A stretch of 64,000 nt of DNA from Paraburkholderia caribensis (lineage in GTDB: Bacteria > Pseudomonadota > Gammaproteobacteria > Burkholderiales > Burkholderiaceae). Of this stretch, positions 9,148 to 19,059 are shown in pieces. Numbering within the stretch: position 1 is the stretch's first letter; the number at the start of each line of letters is the position of its first letter. Under the pieces are notes generated by a model that saw nothing but the letters and a program-made list of their open reading frames with translations, ran no database searches and was not told the DNA's origin. The translations under genes and the position numbers were made by a program. The stretch is from positions 1,364,001 to 1,428,000 of the forward strand of contig NZ_CP026101.1 of assembly GCF_002902945.1 (NCBI RefSeq), given 5' to 3'.

Positions 9148-10392
9148 TTGACATCCACCAATTTGATCAACGCAGCGCTTGTCGGCATCGACTTCGGTAA
9201 GATCGATTTCGAAGCCAGTCTCGAAGAACTCAGCCTGCTCGCGCAAAGCGCGGGTGCCCATCCAGCCGTCACGCTCACCGGTCGCCGTGCCAGTCCCGAT
9301 GCCGCCATGTTCGTCGGTAGCGGCAAGGCCGAGGAGTTGCGCCTCGCTTGCGAGGCGAACGACATCGACATCGTCATCTTCAATCACGCACTTGCGCCGG
9401 CGCAGCAGCGCAATCTGGAGCGCACGCTTAACAGACGCGTGGTCGACCGTACCAGCCTGATTCTCGATATCTTCGCGCAGCGTGCGCGCAGTCACGAAGG
9501 CAAGCTGCAAGTCGAACTCGCGCAGTTGCAATATCTCGCCACGCGGCTGATTCGCGCGTGGACTCACCTGGAGCGGCAAAAGGGCGGTATCGGCCTGCGC
9601 GGCCCCGGTGAAACGCAGCTCGAAACCGACCGCCGGCTGATCGGCGAGCGCATCAAGATGCTCAAGGGGCGGCTCGACAAGCTGCGCCGCCAGCATGGCA
9701 CGCAGCGGCGCGCGCGGGCGCGCAATCGCACGATGTCGGTGTCGCTGGTCGGTTACACGAACGCGGGCAAGTCGACGCTGTTCAACGCGCTGACCAAGGC
9801 GCAGGCCTATGCCGCCGACCAGCTGTTCGCCACGCTCGACACTACTTCCCGCCGCGTGTATCTCGGCGAAGATATCGGGCAGATCGTCGTCTCGGACACC
9901 GTAGGATTCATCCGCGAGTTGCCTCACCAACTGGTGGCCGCATTCCGCGCCACGCTGGAGGAAACCATTCACGCGGACCTGCTGTTGCACGTGGTCGACG
10001 CATCGAGCGCAGTGCGGCTCGATCAGATCGATCAGGTCAACGATGTGCTGCGCGAGATCGGCGCGGACACGATCCGGCAGGTGCTGGTATTCAACAAGAT
10101 CGACGCCGTGCCTGAACTGGCGGCCCGTGGCGACGCGGTCGAGCGGGACGAGTATGGTAATATTTCGCGCGTCTTTTTGAGCGCGCGCACGGGGCAAGGG
10201 CTGGACACACTGCGCGCTGCCATCGCCGAAATCGCAACTGCCGAACATCTGCCGGAGTCCGACGGTTTACTGTCGGAGGGAGGCCCGGAAGCGGCGGCAC
10301 TTCATCAAGAGCAACGCGATGATGCAGGCGAAGACCACCGCGAAGACCGCAAGATCCCAGACACGGGCGCTGACCCGTTCCAATTGCATTGA
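9148..10392 (+). CDS. hflX: GTPase HflX
   Basis: Ribosome-associated GTPase that splits stalled or heat-stressed 70S ribosomes. The product is about 414 aa. It has the N-terminal glycine-rich HflX domain, then a coiled linker (GGIGLRGPGETQLETDRR), then a G domain with P-loop GYTNAGKST near residue 202, DTVGF and NKID. The C-terminal tail after the G domain is acidic and His/Gln-rich. Translation appears to begin at TTG 9148 (MTSTNLINAALVG); no ATG is suitably placed and the N-terminus matches the family. hflK begins 30 nt after the stop. Confidence 0.93.
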   Translation: MTSTNLINAALVGIDFGKIDFEASLEELSLLAQSAGAHPAVTLTGRRASPDAAMFVGSGKAEELRLACEANDIDIVIFNHALAPAQQRNLERTLNRRVVDRTSLILDIFAQRARSHEGKLQVELAQLQYLATRLIRAWTHLERQKGGIGLRGPGETQLETDRRLIGERIKMLKGRLDKLRRQHGTQRRARARNRTMSVSLVGYTNAGKSTLFNALTKAQAYAADQLFATLDTTSRRVYLGEDIGQIVVSDTVGFIRELPHQLVAAFRATLEETIHADLLLHVVDASSAVRLDQIDQVNDVLREIGADTIRQVLVFNKIDAVPELAARGDAVERDEYGNISRVFLSARTGQGLDTLRAAIAEIATAEHLPESDGLLSEGGPEAAALHQEQRDDAGEDHREDRKIPDTGADPFQLH

Positions 10393-10422
10393 CCCGCTGT
10401 CTACTCTGGTGAACGAACACAG

Positions 10423-11811
10423 GTGAACGATTACAACGAGCGGAGTATCTGGCTGCGTCTGCGCGGCATGTTGTCGCTGAACGACCCGCGCTGGGGCCGG
10501 GGGGAAGGCAATGGCGATCGCCAGCGTCTGAACGATTCGAAGCGTCCGCCCAACGGCAAGGACAGCGAAGGTCCGCCTGATCTCGACGAAATGTGGCGCG
10601 ACTTCAACCGGCGTCTGTCGCGCATGTTCGGCCGCAAGGGTGGCGGCGGCGGTCCGCGTCCGGATAACGGGCGCGGCGCGCGCATCGGCGTCGGCATCAT
10701 CATCGGCGTGCTGATTGCGATCTATCTCGGCAGCGGCGTGTTCGTCGTGCAGGACAACCAGGCGGCCGTGGTGCTGCGCCTCGGTGAGCTGCGCGGCACG
10801 GTCGGGCAGGGCGTGCACTGGCGTCTGCCGTATCCGTTCGAATCCCATGAAACCGTCAACGTCGGCCAGGTGCGCTCGGTCGAGATCGGCCGCAACAACG
10901 TGGTGCGTCTCGCGAACGTGAAGGACGCGTCGATGCTCACGCACGACGCCGATATCGTCGACGTGCGCTTTGCCGTCCAGTACCAGATCCGCAAGCCGAC
11001 CGACTATCTGTTCCGCAGCGCCGACCCTGATCAGAGCGTCACCCAGGCCGCGCAGGCGGCCGTGCGGCAGATCGTCGGCTCGCGCAGCACGAACGACATC
11101 CTCTATCAGGACCGCGAGGCCATCCGCGCGCAACTGACGGAAGCCATCCAGCATTCCCTGGACGAATCTCGCACGGGGCTGGCCGTCACGGGCGTGACGA
11201 TCCAGAGCGTGCAGCCGCCCGATCAGGTGCAGTCCGCGTTCGACGACGCCGCAAAGGCGCGTCAGGATCGCGAGCGCGCCAAGCGCGACGCGCAGGCCTA
11301 CGCGAACGAATTGCTGCCGCGCACGAAGGCGGAAGCCGAGCGCATGATCGACGACGCGAAGACCTACAGCGAACGCGTCGTCGCGCAGGCGCAAGGCGAC
11401 GCCGAGCGCTTCAAGGAAGTCTATGCGCAGTATTCGAAGGCGCCTGCCGTGATCCGCGAACGTATGTACCTGGAAACGATGCAGCAAATCTACTCGAACA
11501 CGACGAAGGTGTTCGTCGACAGCAAGTCGGGCAGCAACGTGCTGTACCTGCCGCTCGACAAGCTCGTCGAGCAGACGCGTCAGCGCGTGGCCGAATCGGC
11601 CGCGGCCAGCGCCGCGTCGGCGGGGCAGGCTGCGCAGCCCGCGCAGAATGCGCAGGGTGCGCAAGCGGCGGCGCAGGGCGGCAACACGCCCACGATCATC
11701 ACGCCGCCCGCCGCGCCCGTCAGCAGCGCCAGTCAGGCGGCCGCCGCGAGCGACGCCTTCCGTTCGCGTGATTCGTTCCGCAGCCGCGGCCGCGAAGACG
11801 ATCTGCAATAA
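10423..11811 (+). CDS. hflK: FtsH protease modulator HflK
   Basis: Inner-membrane SPFH/prohibitin protein that forms the HflKC cage around FtsH. The 462-aa product has a glycine-rich cytoplasmic head, one membrane segment at about residues 87-105, and the SPFH domain starting at VVQDNQAAVVLRLG. A helical region follows, then an Ala/Gln-rich tail. The start is GTG 10423. hflC starts 11 nt downstream, so the two are co-translated neighbours, as expected for a stoichiometric complex. Confidence 0.94.
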   Translation: MNDYNERSIWLRLRGMLSLNDPRWGRGEGNGDRQRLNDSKRPPNGKDSEGPPDLDEMWRDFNRRLSRMFGRKGGGGGPRPDNGRGARIGVGIIIGVLIAIYLGSGVFVVQDNQAAVVLRLGELRGTVGQGVHWRLPYPFESHETVNVGQVRSVEIGRNNVVRLANVKDASMLTHDADIVDVRFAVQYQIRKPTDYLFRSADPDQSVTQAAQAAVRQIVGSRSTNDILYQDREAIRAQLTEAIQHSLDESRTGLAVTGVTIQSVQPPDQVQSAFDDAAKARQDRERAKRDAQAYANELLPRTKAEAERMIDDAKTYSERVVAQAQGDAERFKEVYAQYSKAPAVIRERMYLETMQQIYSNTTKVFVDSKSGSNVLYLPLDKLVEQTRQRVAESAAASAASAGQAAQPAQNAQGAQAAAQGGNTPTIITPPAAPVSSASQAAAASDAFRSRDSFRSRGREDDLQ

Positions 11812-11822
11812 GGAGCGCGAAC

Positions 11823-12740
11823 ATGAACAAAATCGTTGCGCTCGTCGTGGCCGTCGTGATCGTGCTGTTCGCAGCGTCGTCGATGGTATACGTCGTTGAT
11901 CCGCGCCATATGGCCGTCGTCTCCGCGCGCGGCGACGCCGCGCCCACGCTCGCGGGCCCCGGTCTGCACGTGAAGCTGCCGCCGCCGCTACAGACGGTGA
12001 CATCGGTGGACGCCCGTATCCAGTCGTTCGATGCACCCGACGAAGACCGTTACACCACGTCCGATAAAACGGATCTGCTGGTGAATCCCGTCGTCAAATT
12101 CCGTGTGTCCGACCCCGTGAAGCTCGTTACGGAAACCAGGGGCGACGTGCAAAGCCTGCCTGACCGGCTCGCGCTGCTCACGCGCGGCGCGCTCGGCGAT
12201 GCGTTTGCGAAGTATTCGCTGACCGATGCGCTCGCGAAACAGGACGCGATCGCGACTGAGGCGCGCGACGGCATGAAGAAGGGCGCAGCGTCGCTGGGCG
12301 TCGACGTCGTCGACGTGCAGTTCACGCGGCTGGATTTCCCGGCTGCGATGGCCGATTCCGTCTACAAGCGCATGATTGCCGCGCGCCAGCAGGTAGCCAA
12401 CCAGGAGCGCGCGGACGGCGCGGCCGAAGCGGACAGGATCAAGGCGGACGCTGCGCAACAGCAGCAGGCGGTGCTCGCCGACGCCTACAAGCAGGCGCAG
12501 GCCACGAGGGGCGAGGGCGACGGCAAGGCTGCGTCGATTGCCGCCGAGGCGTATGGCAGCGACCCGCAGTTCTATCAGTTCTACCAAAGCATGCAGGCGT
12601 ACAAGAACAGCTTCAAACCCGGCGACGTCATGGTCGTCGACTCGAGCAACGATTTCTTCCGCTTCATGCGCGGGCCGGACGGCGCAGCCGCCGCCGTTCA
12701 ATCGTCTTCCGGCGCGTCGACGGGCGCGCGCAAACACTGA
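11823..12740 (+). CDS. hflC: FtsH protease modulator HflC
   Basis: Partner of HflK in the membrane cage that restricts FtsH. The 305-aa product has an N-terminal membrane anchor (residues 4-23), the SPFH domain with VDPRHMAVVSARG and FDAPDEDRYTTSDK, and a helical C-terminus with a Gln/Ala-rich stretch. ATG 11823 is preceded by AAGGAGCG, a strong ribosome site. The gene follows hflK after 11 nt and precedes a DUF2065 gene, as in other proteobacteria. Confidence 0.95.
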   Translation: MNKIVALVVAVVIVLFAASSMVYVVDPRHMAVVSARGDAAPTLAGPGLHVKLPPPLQTVTSVDARIQSFDAPDEDRYTTSDKTDLLVNPVVKFRVSDPVKLVTETRGDVQSLPDRLALLTRGALGDAFAKYSLTDALAKQDAIATEARDGMKKGAASLGVDVVDVQFTRLDFPAAMADSVYKRMIAARQQVANQERADGAAEADRIKADAAQQQQAVLADAYKQAQATRGEGDGKAASIAAEAYGSDPQFYQFYQSMQAYKNSFKPGDVMVVDSSNDFFRFMRGPDGAAAAVQSSSGASTGARKH

Positions 12741-12783
12741 TAACTGGAACGCCGCGGCATACGGATCGCGGCGGCCTCATCGC

Positions 12784-12975
12784 ATGGACATAGCCGGCTC
12801 GTTGTTGCTCGCGATCGCACTGATGCTGATCATCGAGGGAATGTTCCCGTTCGTGTTTCCGAGCGCCTGGCGCGACACGTTTCGTAGAATAGCGGAGCGC
12901 CCGCCGCACCACATCCGGATCGGCGGGCTGATCGTCATGGTGCTCGGGTTGCTGTTGCTGCTGATCGCGACCTGA
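12784..12975 (+). CDS. DUF2065 small inner-membrane protein (YjeT-like)
   Basis: A 63-aa protein with two hydrophobic helices (about residues 3-22 and 43-62) joined by a basic loop (WRDTFRRIAERPPHHIR). The family is consistently found after hflC, and the same position here supports it as a real gene despite its size. No function is established. The start ATG 12784 lies 44 nt after hflC. Confidence 0.86.
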   Translation: MDIAGSLLLAIALMLIIEGMFPFVFPSAWRDTFRRIAERPPHHIRIGGLIVMVLGLLLLLIAT

Positions 12976-13224
12976 GCGGGCGCCATGCGATACCGGGCGG
13001 CACTCACGAGGTGACGTCCTTATCCGGTCACTGCGCGCAGTACGCGCGATGCGCCGGGCGCGTTGAATGCCGCCTGGTCTGGCCGTGGGATCGGCGCGCT
13101 GATACGTCGCCGGCTTCCCGCGACGAAGCCCGAAGCGGGCATCGAGATTCCGCGCACCGCGCATCATCCCAATTTCCAACGGCGTTCGCCATGACGCCGG
13201 ATTCACCGTCGTAGGACTGTATCG

Positions 13225-14388
13225 ATGTCGACCTGGTTACTCCCCGAGAATATTGCCGACGTGCTGCCGTCCGAGGCACGCAAGATCGAAGAACTGCGTC
13301 GCCGGCTGCTCGACCGTTTTCGCGCGTACGGCTACGAGATGGTCATGCCGCCGCTGCTCGAATACCTGGAATCGCTGCTGACGGGCGGCGGCAGCGACCT
13401 GAACCTGCGCACCTTCAAGCTCGTCGATCAGCTATCGGGCCGCACGCTCGGTCTGCGCGCCGACATCACGCCGCAGGTCGCACGCATCGACGCGCATCTG
13501 CTGAACCGCCAGGGCGTGACGCGCCTGTGCTACGCGGGCAACGTGCTGCATACGCGTCCGCGCGGCTTGCACGCAACGCGCGAGCAGATCCAGATCGGCG
13601 GCGAAATCTACGGTCATGCGGGTCTCGAAGCGGATCTGGAAATTCAGCAACTGATGCTCGACGCGCTGCATCTCGCGGGACTGGGCCGCGTGCGTCTGGA
13701 TCTGTGTCACGCCGCCGTGCTTGGCGCGCTGATCGACGGCGAGCCGGCGGCCTCGTCGCTCGGCGAGGCGCGTTACGAAGCGCTCGCCGAAGCGCTCGCG
13801 GGCAAGGACGTGCCGCTGCTGAACGAACTGACGGCGAACCTCACGCCCGTGACGCGCGACGCGCTGCGCGCGCTGCCCACGCTCTACGGCGACGCGTCCG
13901 TGCTCGAAGAAGCGCGCGCGCGTCTGCCGAACGCGCCGGAAATCGCGCGGGCGCTCGACGACCTCGCGTTCCTCGCGCAACAGGTCGACGGCGCGGAAGT
14001 CATGATCGATCTGGCCGACCTGCGCGGCTATGCGTATCACAGCGGCGTGATGTTTTCGGCCTACGTCGATGGCGTGCCGAATGCCGTCGCGCGCGGCGGC
14101 CGTTATGACAAGGTTGGGCAGGCATACGGCCGCGCCCGCGCGGCAACGGGCTTTTCGCTGGATTTGCGCGAAGTCGCGCGCATCTCGCCCATCGAGGCGC
14201 GCAGCAGCGCGATCCTCGCACCCTGGCAGCACGACGATGCGTTGCGCACGAGCGTCGCCGCGCTGCGCGATGCGGGCGAAGTCGTGATCCAGGCGCTGCC
14301 GGGCCACGACCATGCGCTCGATGAATTCGCGTGTGACCGCGTGCTGGTCGAGCGCAACGGTCAGTGGGTCGTCGAATCGAAGTCGTGA
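13225..14388 (+). CDS. hisZ: ATP phosphoribosyltransferase regulatory subunit HisZ
   Basis: HisRS-like protein without synthetase activity that activates the short form of HisG in the first step of histidine synthesis. The 387-aa product has the class II core with LPENIADVLPSEA at the N-terminus, LRADITPQVARIDAHL, HTRPRG and ARGGRYD. It lacks the anticodon-binding domain of true HisRS (compare hisS at 3664). hisG is not in this window. The 249-bp gap before it shows nothing recognisable. Confidence 0.93.
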   Translation: MSTWLLPENIADVLPSEARKIEELRRRLLDRFRAYGYEMVMPPLLEYLESLLTGGGSDLNLRTFKLVDQLSGRTLGLRADITPQVARIDAHLLNRQGVTRLCYAGNVLHTRPRGLHATREQIQIGGEIYGHAGLEADLEIQQLMLDALHLAGLGRVRLDLCHAAVLGALIDGEPAASSLGEARYEALAEALAGKDVPLLNELTANLTPVTRDALRALPTLYGDASVLEEARARLPNAPEIARALDDLAFLAQQVDGAEVMIDLADLRGYAYHSGVMFSAYVDGVPNAVARGGRYDKVGQAYGRARAATGFSLDLREVARISPIEARSSAILAPWQHDDALRTSVAALRDAGEVVIQALPGHDHALDEFACDRVLVERNGQWVVESKS

Positions 14389-14608
14389 TGCCGTGAAGGC
14401 CGGTCGCGTCATGTGAAACGTGACGCCGCAACCATCGAACGCGTGGCCGCTCCGTGCCGCGCGCGGCCGGCCCACAGCGGCTCGCCGCTCCCATGCCTTT
14501 GAGTGCAAAAGGAAATTTCGGGAAAAATCCCGGGATCAGTCCGTGAAAAAATCCGGAACCTTTCGCGAACATAGGTAAAATACGTTTTTAACCAGCTTAA
14601 GAAACAAC

Positions 14609-15955
14609 ATGTCTGCCAGCGCAGTGAATGTGAACCCTGGGCGCAATGTCGTCGTCGTGGGTACCCAGTGGGGTGATGAAGGCAAGGGCAAGATCGTTGA
14701 CTGGCTGACGGACCACGCGCAAGGCGTCGTTCGTTTCCAGGGCGGTCACAACGCCGGTCATACGCTCATCATCGGCGGCAAGAAAACCATCTTGCGTCTG
14801 ATTCCGTCGGGCATCATGCGCCCGGGCGTCGCGTGCTACATCGGCAATGGCGTCGTGTTGTCGCCTGAAGCGCTGTTCAAGGAAATCGAAGAGCTGGAAT
14901 CGGCCGGCGTCGACGTGCAAAAGCGTCTCTTCATTTCCGAAGCCACCACGCTGATCCTCCCGTACCACGTCGCCATCGACCAGGCCCGCGAAGCACGCAG
15001 CGGCGCCGGCAAGATCGGCACGACGGGTCGCGGCATTGGCCCGGCCTACGAAGACAAGGTGGCGCGCCGTGGCCTGCGCGTGCAAGACCTGTTCGAGCCG
15101 AAGGCCTTCGCTGAACGCCTGCGCGCCAACCTCGATTTCCACAACTTCGTGCTCACGCAATATCTCGGCGCGCCGGCTGTCGACTATCAACAGACGCTCG
15201 ACATGATGCTGAGCTACGCGGATCGTCTGAAGCCCATGGTCACGGACGTCTCGCGCCGTCTGTACGACGAGAACGCCGCGGGCAACAACCTGCTGTTCGA
15301 AGGCGCGCAAGGCACGCTGCTCGACATCGACCACGGCACCTACCCGTTCGTCACGTCGAGCAACTGCGTCGCTGGCGCGGCGACGGCGGGCGCGGGCATC
15401 GGTCCGCAGAAGCTGAACTACATTCTCGGCATCACGAAGGCGTACTGTACGCGCGTCGGCTCGGGCCCGTTCCCGAGCGAACTGTATGACGCCGACAACG
15501 CCAACCGCCAGGAAGAAGTCGGCCTGACGCTGGCGAAGGTCGGCAAGGAATTCGGCTCGGTCACGGGCCGCCCGCGCCGCACCGGCTGGCTCGACGCCGC
15601 CGCGCTGCGCCGCTCGATCCAGATCAACGGCGTGTCGGGCCTGTGCATCACGAAGCTCGACGTGCTCGACGGCCTCGACGAAGTGAAACTGTGCGTCGGC
15701 TACACGATCGACGGCAAGGAAGCCGATATCCTGCCGCGCGGCGCGTCCGAAGTCGCGCGTTGCGAGCCGGTGTACGAAACGTTCGGCGGCTGGCAGGAAA
15801 GCACGGTCGGTATCAAGGAATGGAACAAGCTGCCCGCGAACGCTCAGGCGTATCTGTCGCGCGTGCAGGAAGTGGCAGGCGTGCCGATCGACATGGTGTC
15901 GACGGGTCCGGACCGCGACGAAACCATTCTTCTGCGTCACCCGTTCAAGGTTTAA
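14609..15955 (+). CDS. purA: adenylosuccinate synthetase
   Basis: GTP-dependent enzyme that converts IMP and aspartate to adenylosuccinate in AMP synthesis. The 448-aa product carries the P-loop-like GTQWGDEGKGK, the NAGHT motif, the signature GIGPAYEDK and the C-terminal GRPRRTGWLD segment. ATG 14609 gives the expected N-terminus. The 220-bp upstream gap shows only a weak -10-like TAAAAT near 14574. A phosphoribosyltransferase gene follows closely, which fits a purine-metabolism pairing. Confidence 0.97.
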   Translation: MSASAVNVNPGRNVVVVGTQWGDEGKGKIVDWLTDHAQGVVRFQGGHNAGHTLIIGGKKTILRLIPSGIMRPGVACYIGNGVVLSPEALFKEIEELESAGVDVQKRLFISEATTLILPYHVAIDQAREARSGAGKIGTTGRGIGPAYEDKVARRGLRVQDLFEPKAFAERLRANLDFHNFVLTQYLGAPAVDYQQTLDMMLSYADRLKPMVTDVSRRLYDENAAGNNLLFEGAQGTLLDIDHGTYPFVTSSNCVAGAATAGAGIGPQKLNYILGITKAYCTRVGSGPFPSELYDADNANRQEEVGLTLAKVGKEFGSVTGRPRRTGWLDAAALRRSIQINGVSGLCITKLDVLDGLDEVKLCVGYTIDGKEADILPRGASEVARCEPVYETFGGWQESTVGIKEWNKLPANAQAYLSRVQEVAGVPIDMVSTGPDRDETILLRHPFKV

Positions 15956-15975
15956 GCATGATCCAGGGTGTACCC

Positions 15976-16542
15976 ATGATTGAAATGAAGGACCCGCGCA
16001 ACGACGAGCGCAACCTGTGGGTCGGCTGGGACGAATATCACCGGCTGATCGAGATGCTTGCGCTCACCGTCCACGAATCGGGCTGGAAGTTCGACAAGAT
16101 CCTGTGCCTCGCGCGCGGCGGTCTGCGGGTCGGCGATCAGCTTTCGCGCATCTACGATCTGCCGCTCGCGATTCTCGCGACGAGTTCGTACCGCGAAGCG
16201 GCGGGCACGGAGCAGGGCGACCTGGATATCGCGCAATACATCACGATGACGCGCGGCGAACTGTCGGGCAACGTATTGCTGGTCGACGACCTCGTCGATT
16301 CCGGCGTGACGCTCGCGCGCGTGCAGCAGCATCTGAAGGAGCGTTATCCCGCGATCACGTCGGTGCGTTCGGCGGTGCTGTGGTGGAAGGCGTGCTCGAA
16401 GGTGAAGCCGGACTATCACGTTCAGTATCTCGCGACCAACCCGTGGATCCATCAGCCGTTCGAGGAATGGGACACGGTGCGCCCGCACAATCTGAGCGCG
16501 TGGATCAAACGCGGTCAGGAGCGTTCGACGGACGCCAGCTAG
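15976..16542 (+). CDS. phosphoribosyltransferase, purine (xanthine/hypoxanthine) type
   Basis: Type I phosphoribosyltransferase of about 188 aa. The PRPP-binding motif LLVDDLVDSGVTL is intact and the LARGGLRVGDQLSR segment is typical of the fold. Base specificity cannot be read from the sequence; adjacency to purA suggests purine salvage (Gpt/Hpt-like). I prefer ATG 15976 because AGGG at 15965-15968 lies 7 nt upstream. ATG 15958 is in frame but has no ribosome site. A terminator follows. Confidence 0.87.
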   Translation: MIEMKDPRNDERNLWVGWDEYHRLIEMLALTVHESGWKFDKILCLARGGLRVGDQLSRIYDLPLAILATSSYREAAGTEQGDLDIAQYITMTRGELSGNVLLVDDLVDSGVTLARVQQHLKERYPAITSVRSAVLWWKACSKVKPDYHVQYLATNPWIHQPFEEWDTVRPHNLSAWIKRGQERSTDAS

Positions 16543-16590
16543 CATCCAGCCGCCGTCGCGCGTGTCGATGGCGGGTGCTGCGAATAAAAG

Positions 16591-16614
16591 CGGAGCCCTC
16601 GAGGCTCCGTTTTT
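16591..16614 (+). terminator. intrinsic terminator after the PRTase gene
   Basis: A 7-bp stem (16591-16597 with 16603-16609) with a 5-nt loop is followed by five T. It ends the purA-PRTase unit. Confidence 0.82.
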
Positions 16615-16841
16615 GTATGTCCGCCCGGACTATTTGACGGGCATGATCAAATCGGAAGAATTTGACAAATCAGCCCTTGACAGGGGCAAACGCATGCTGG
16701 CCAAGGGCGTGATGCAACATTGCGGCGGCGCGGCCCGCTCGCGTGGCGTCTGCACAACGGGCCTGATGGTGGGCTTTGTCGCCTATATTCTTTAGAATAG
16801 CGATCGTTTTTGCCGCTCAGGAACGGATTCTTTTCGCGTTT

Positions 16842-18728
16842 ATGACAGACAACTCTCACGTCCCCAAGCAGCCGTTGCCCTCGCTTGCAGTCGCTGCGAT
16901 CGGCGTGGTTTTCGGGGATATCGGCACAAGCCCCCTGTATTCGCTGAAAGAAGCCTTCAGCCCCTCCCACGGCATTCCCCTTACAGAAAGTTCCATTCTC
17001 GGCGTCATCTCGCTGCTGTTCTGGGCGATCATCGTGGTCGTCAGCATCAAGTATGTGATGTTCGTGATGCGCGCCGACAACAACGGCGAGGGCGGCGTGC
17101 TCGCGCTGATGGCGTTGTCGCTGCGTTCGTTCGACACGAAGAGCCGGGCAGCCGGCCTTCTGATGATGCTCGGCATTTTCGGCGCCTGCATGTTCTACGG
17201 CGATGCCGTGATCACGCCGGCCATTTCGGTGATGTCGGCTGTCGAAGGTCTGGAGCTTGCCGCGCCGAAGCTCTCGCATCTGGTGCTGCCGCTGACGATG
17301 GTGATTCTCGTGCTGCTGTTCTGGATCCAGCGTCACGGGACGGCGATGGTCGGCCGGCTGTTCGGCCCGATCATGGTGTTGTGGTTCGTGACGCTCGCGG
17401 TGCTCGGCCTGTCGCATATCGTGCAGGCGCCGGAAGTGATCAAGGCGCTCAATCCGTACTACGCGTTCTCGTTCATGTCGGCGCACCTGCTGCAGGCCTA
17501 CGTGGTGCTCGGCTCGGTCGTGCTGGTGCTGACGGGCGCGGAGGCGCTGTACGCCGACATGGGGCACTTCGGCGCCGCGCCGATTCGTTGCGCCTGGTAT
17601 TCGCTCGTGATGCCGTCGCTGGTGCTGAACTACTTCGGCCAGGGCGCGCTGTTGATGCACAACCCGCAGGCGATCGAAAATCCGTTCTATCTGCTTGCGC
17701 CTGACTGGGCGCTGCTGCCACTGGTCGTGCTGTCGACGGTTGCGACGGTGATCGCTTCTCAGGCGGTGATCTCGGGCGCGTATTCGCTGACGAGCCAGGC
17801 GATCCAGCTCGGCTATGTGCCGCGCATGAAGATTCTGCACACGTCGGAGCTGGCGATCGGGCAGATCTATGTGCCCGTCGTCAACTGGATGCTGCTGTTC
17901 ATCATTCTGTGCATCGTCATTGCGTTCAAGAGCTCGGACAATCTGGCTGCGGCCTATGGGATTGCCGTGACGGCGACGATGGTGATCACGACGATACTCG
18001 CGAGCGTCGTGATGGTGAAGGTGTGGAACTGGAACAAGGGCGTCGTGGCGCTGATCATTGGTGCGTTGCTGGTGGTCGACCTTGGGTTCTTCGGGGCGAA
18101 TCTGCTGAAAGTGGCGGAGGGCGGGTGGTTGCCGCTCGGCATCGGCGCGTTGTTGTTCTTCCTGCTGATGACATGGTTCAAGGGGCGCATGATCGTGAAG
18201 GAGCGCACGGCGGCCGACGGTATTCCGTTGATGCCTTTCGTGCAAGGACTGCTTGCGCATCCGCCGCATCGCGTGTCGGGCACGGCCATTTATCTGACGG
18301 GGAGCGCGACCCTCGTTCCTGTGAGCCTTTTGCATAATCTCAAGCACAACAAGGTGCTGCACGAGCGGACCATCTTTCTGACGTTCATCACGCGGGATAT
18401 TCCTTATGTCGAGGATAAGGACCGGTTGACGGTGAAGGATGTTAGCGGCGGGCTTTTTCTCGTCAAGGCAGCGTACGGGTTCAATGAGACGCCTGATGTG
18501 AAGGCTGTGCTCGAGCAGATTAGCGTGTCGCACGATATGTCGTTTGAGTTGATGGACACGTCGTTCTTTCTCGCGAGGGAGACTGTCGTGCCGACGCAGT
18601 TGCCAGGCATGTCCGTGTGGCGTGAACGGGTGTTTGCATGGATGCATCAGAATGCTGCGAAGCCGACTGATTTTTTTAGTATTCCCGCGAATCGCGTTGT
18701 TGAGCTTGGGACGAAGATAGAGATTTGA
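16842..18728 (+). CDS. kup: low-affinity potassium transporter Kup
   Basis: Proton-coupled K+ uptake protein of the KUP/HAK family in the inner membrane. The 628-aa product has the N-terminal signature VFGDIGTSPLYSLKEAF, about twelve hydrophobic segments up to residue ~450, and a soluble C-terminal domain. ATG 16842 is chosen; the in-frame upstream extension to 16776 is not family-like. TAGAAT at 16793-16798 and TATATT at 16784-16789 are possible -10 boxes. Codon choice becomes visibly less GC-biased in the last ~600 bp, next to the repeat island. Confidence 0.94.
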   Translation: MTDNSHVPKQPLPSLAVAAIGVVFGDIGTSPLYSLKEAFSPSHGIPLTESSILGVISLLFWAIIVVVSIKYVMFVMRADNNGEGGVLALMALSLRSFDTKSRAAGLLMMLGIFGACMFYGDAVITPAISVMSAVEGLELAAPKLSHLVLPLTMVILVLLFWIQRHGTAMVGRLFGPIMVLWFVTLAVLGLSHIVQAPEVIKALNPYYAFSFMSAHLLQAYVVLGSVVLVLTGAEALYADMGHFGAAPIRCAWYSLVMPSLVLNYFGQGALLMHNPQAIENPFYLLAPDWALLPLVVLSTVATVIASQAVISGAYSLTSQAIQLGYVPRMKILHTSELAIGQIYVPVVNWMLLFIILCIVIAFKSSDNLAAAYGIAVTATMVITTILASVVMVKVWNWNKGVVALIIGALLVVDLGFFGANLLKVAEGGWLPLGIGALLFFLLMTWFKGRMIVKERTAADGIPLMPFVQGLLAHPPHRVSGTAIYLTGSATLVPVSLLHNLKHNKVLHERTIFLTFITRDIPYVEDKDRLTVKDVSGGLFLVKAAYGFNETPDVKAVLEQISVSHDMSFELMDTSFFLARETVVPTQLPGMSVWRERVFAWMHQNAAKPTDFFSIPANRVVELGTKIEI

Positions 18729-18785
18729 GGTTTTTTTTGTCTGCGACGCTGGTGGTGGTTTGTAGCTTTGTGCGTTGCCGGATGG

Positions 18786-18942
18786 TGTTCTGGGCTTTGC
18801 GCTGGCATCCGCGATGCGTTAGCTCGCTCCACGCGTCGCCCCTGTGCGGGGCGGCACCTACTTTTCTTTGCCGCCGCAAAGAAAAGTAGGCAAAAGAAAG
18901 CGGCTCACACCGCCAGCGCTAATTCTTGCCTGAGGGCCCCCA
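18786..18942 (+). repeat. left arm of a long imperfect inverted repeat
   Basis: This stretch reappears as its reverse complement at about 19317-19390 continued at 20868-21010. The best-conserved block is about 90 bp (near 18831-18924), with the CAAAGAAAAGTA core and CCCTGTGCGGGGC. The inner edge is a GGGCCCCCA match at 18934-18942. Nothing in it looks coding. It resembles the intergenic repeats common in Burkholderia-type genomes. Confidence 0.75.
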
Positions 18943-19059
18943 AAGGGTCTTACGCTTCACACGGCAATCACGTCATTCGTGTTCGTTGCAAGCGCTCTGA
19001 AAGAGCGCCTCACCCGCTTCACGCACCGGCGTCACGGCACGCCGCGCCAGATAGTCCAC

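Noticed and set aside
14597..15940. Open frame of 447 codons antisense to purA
   Set aside because: Full-length shadow of purA; no start signal and no domain.
16647..18647. Open frame of 666 codons antisense to kup
   Set aside because: Its His/Arg/Gln-rich translation is typical of the antisense shadow of a high-GC gene; there is no ribosome site or recognisable domain, and kup itself is clearly real.
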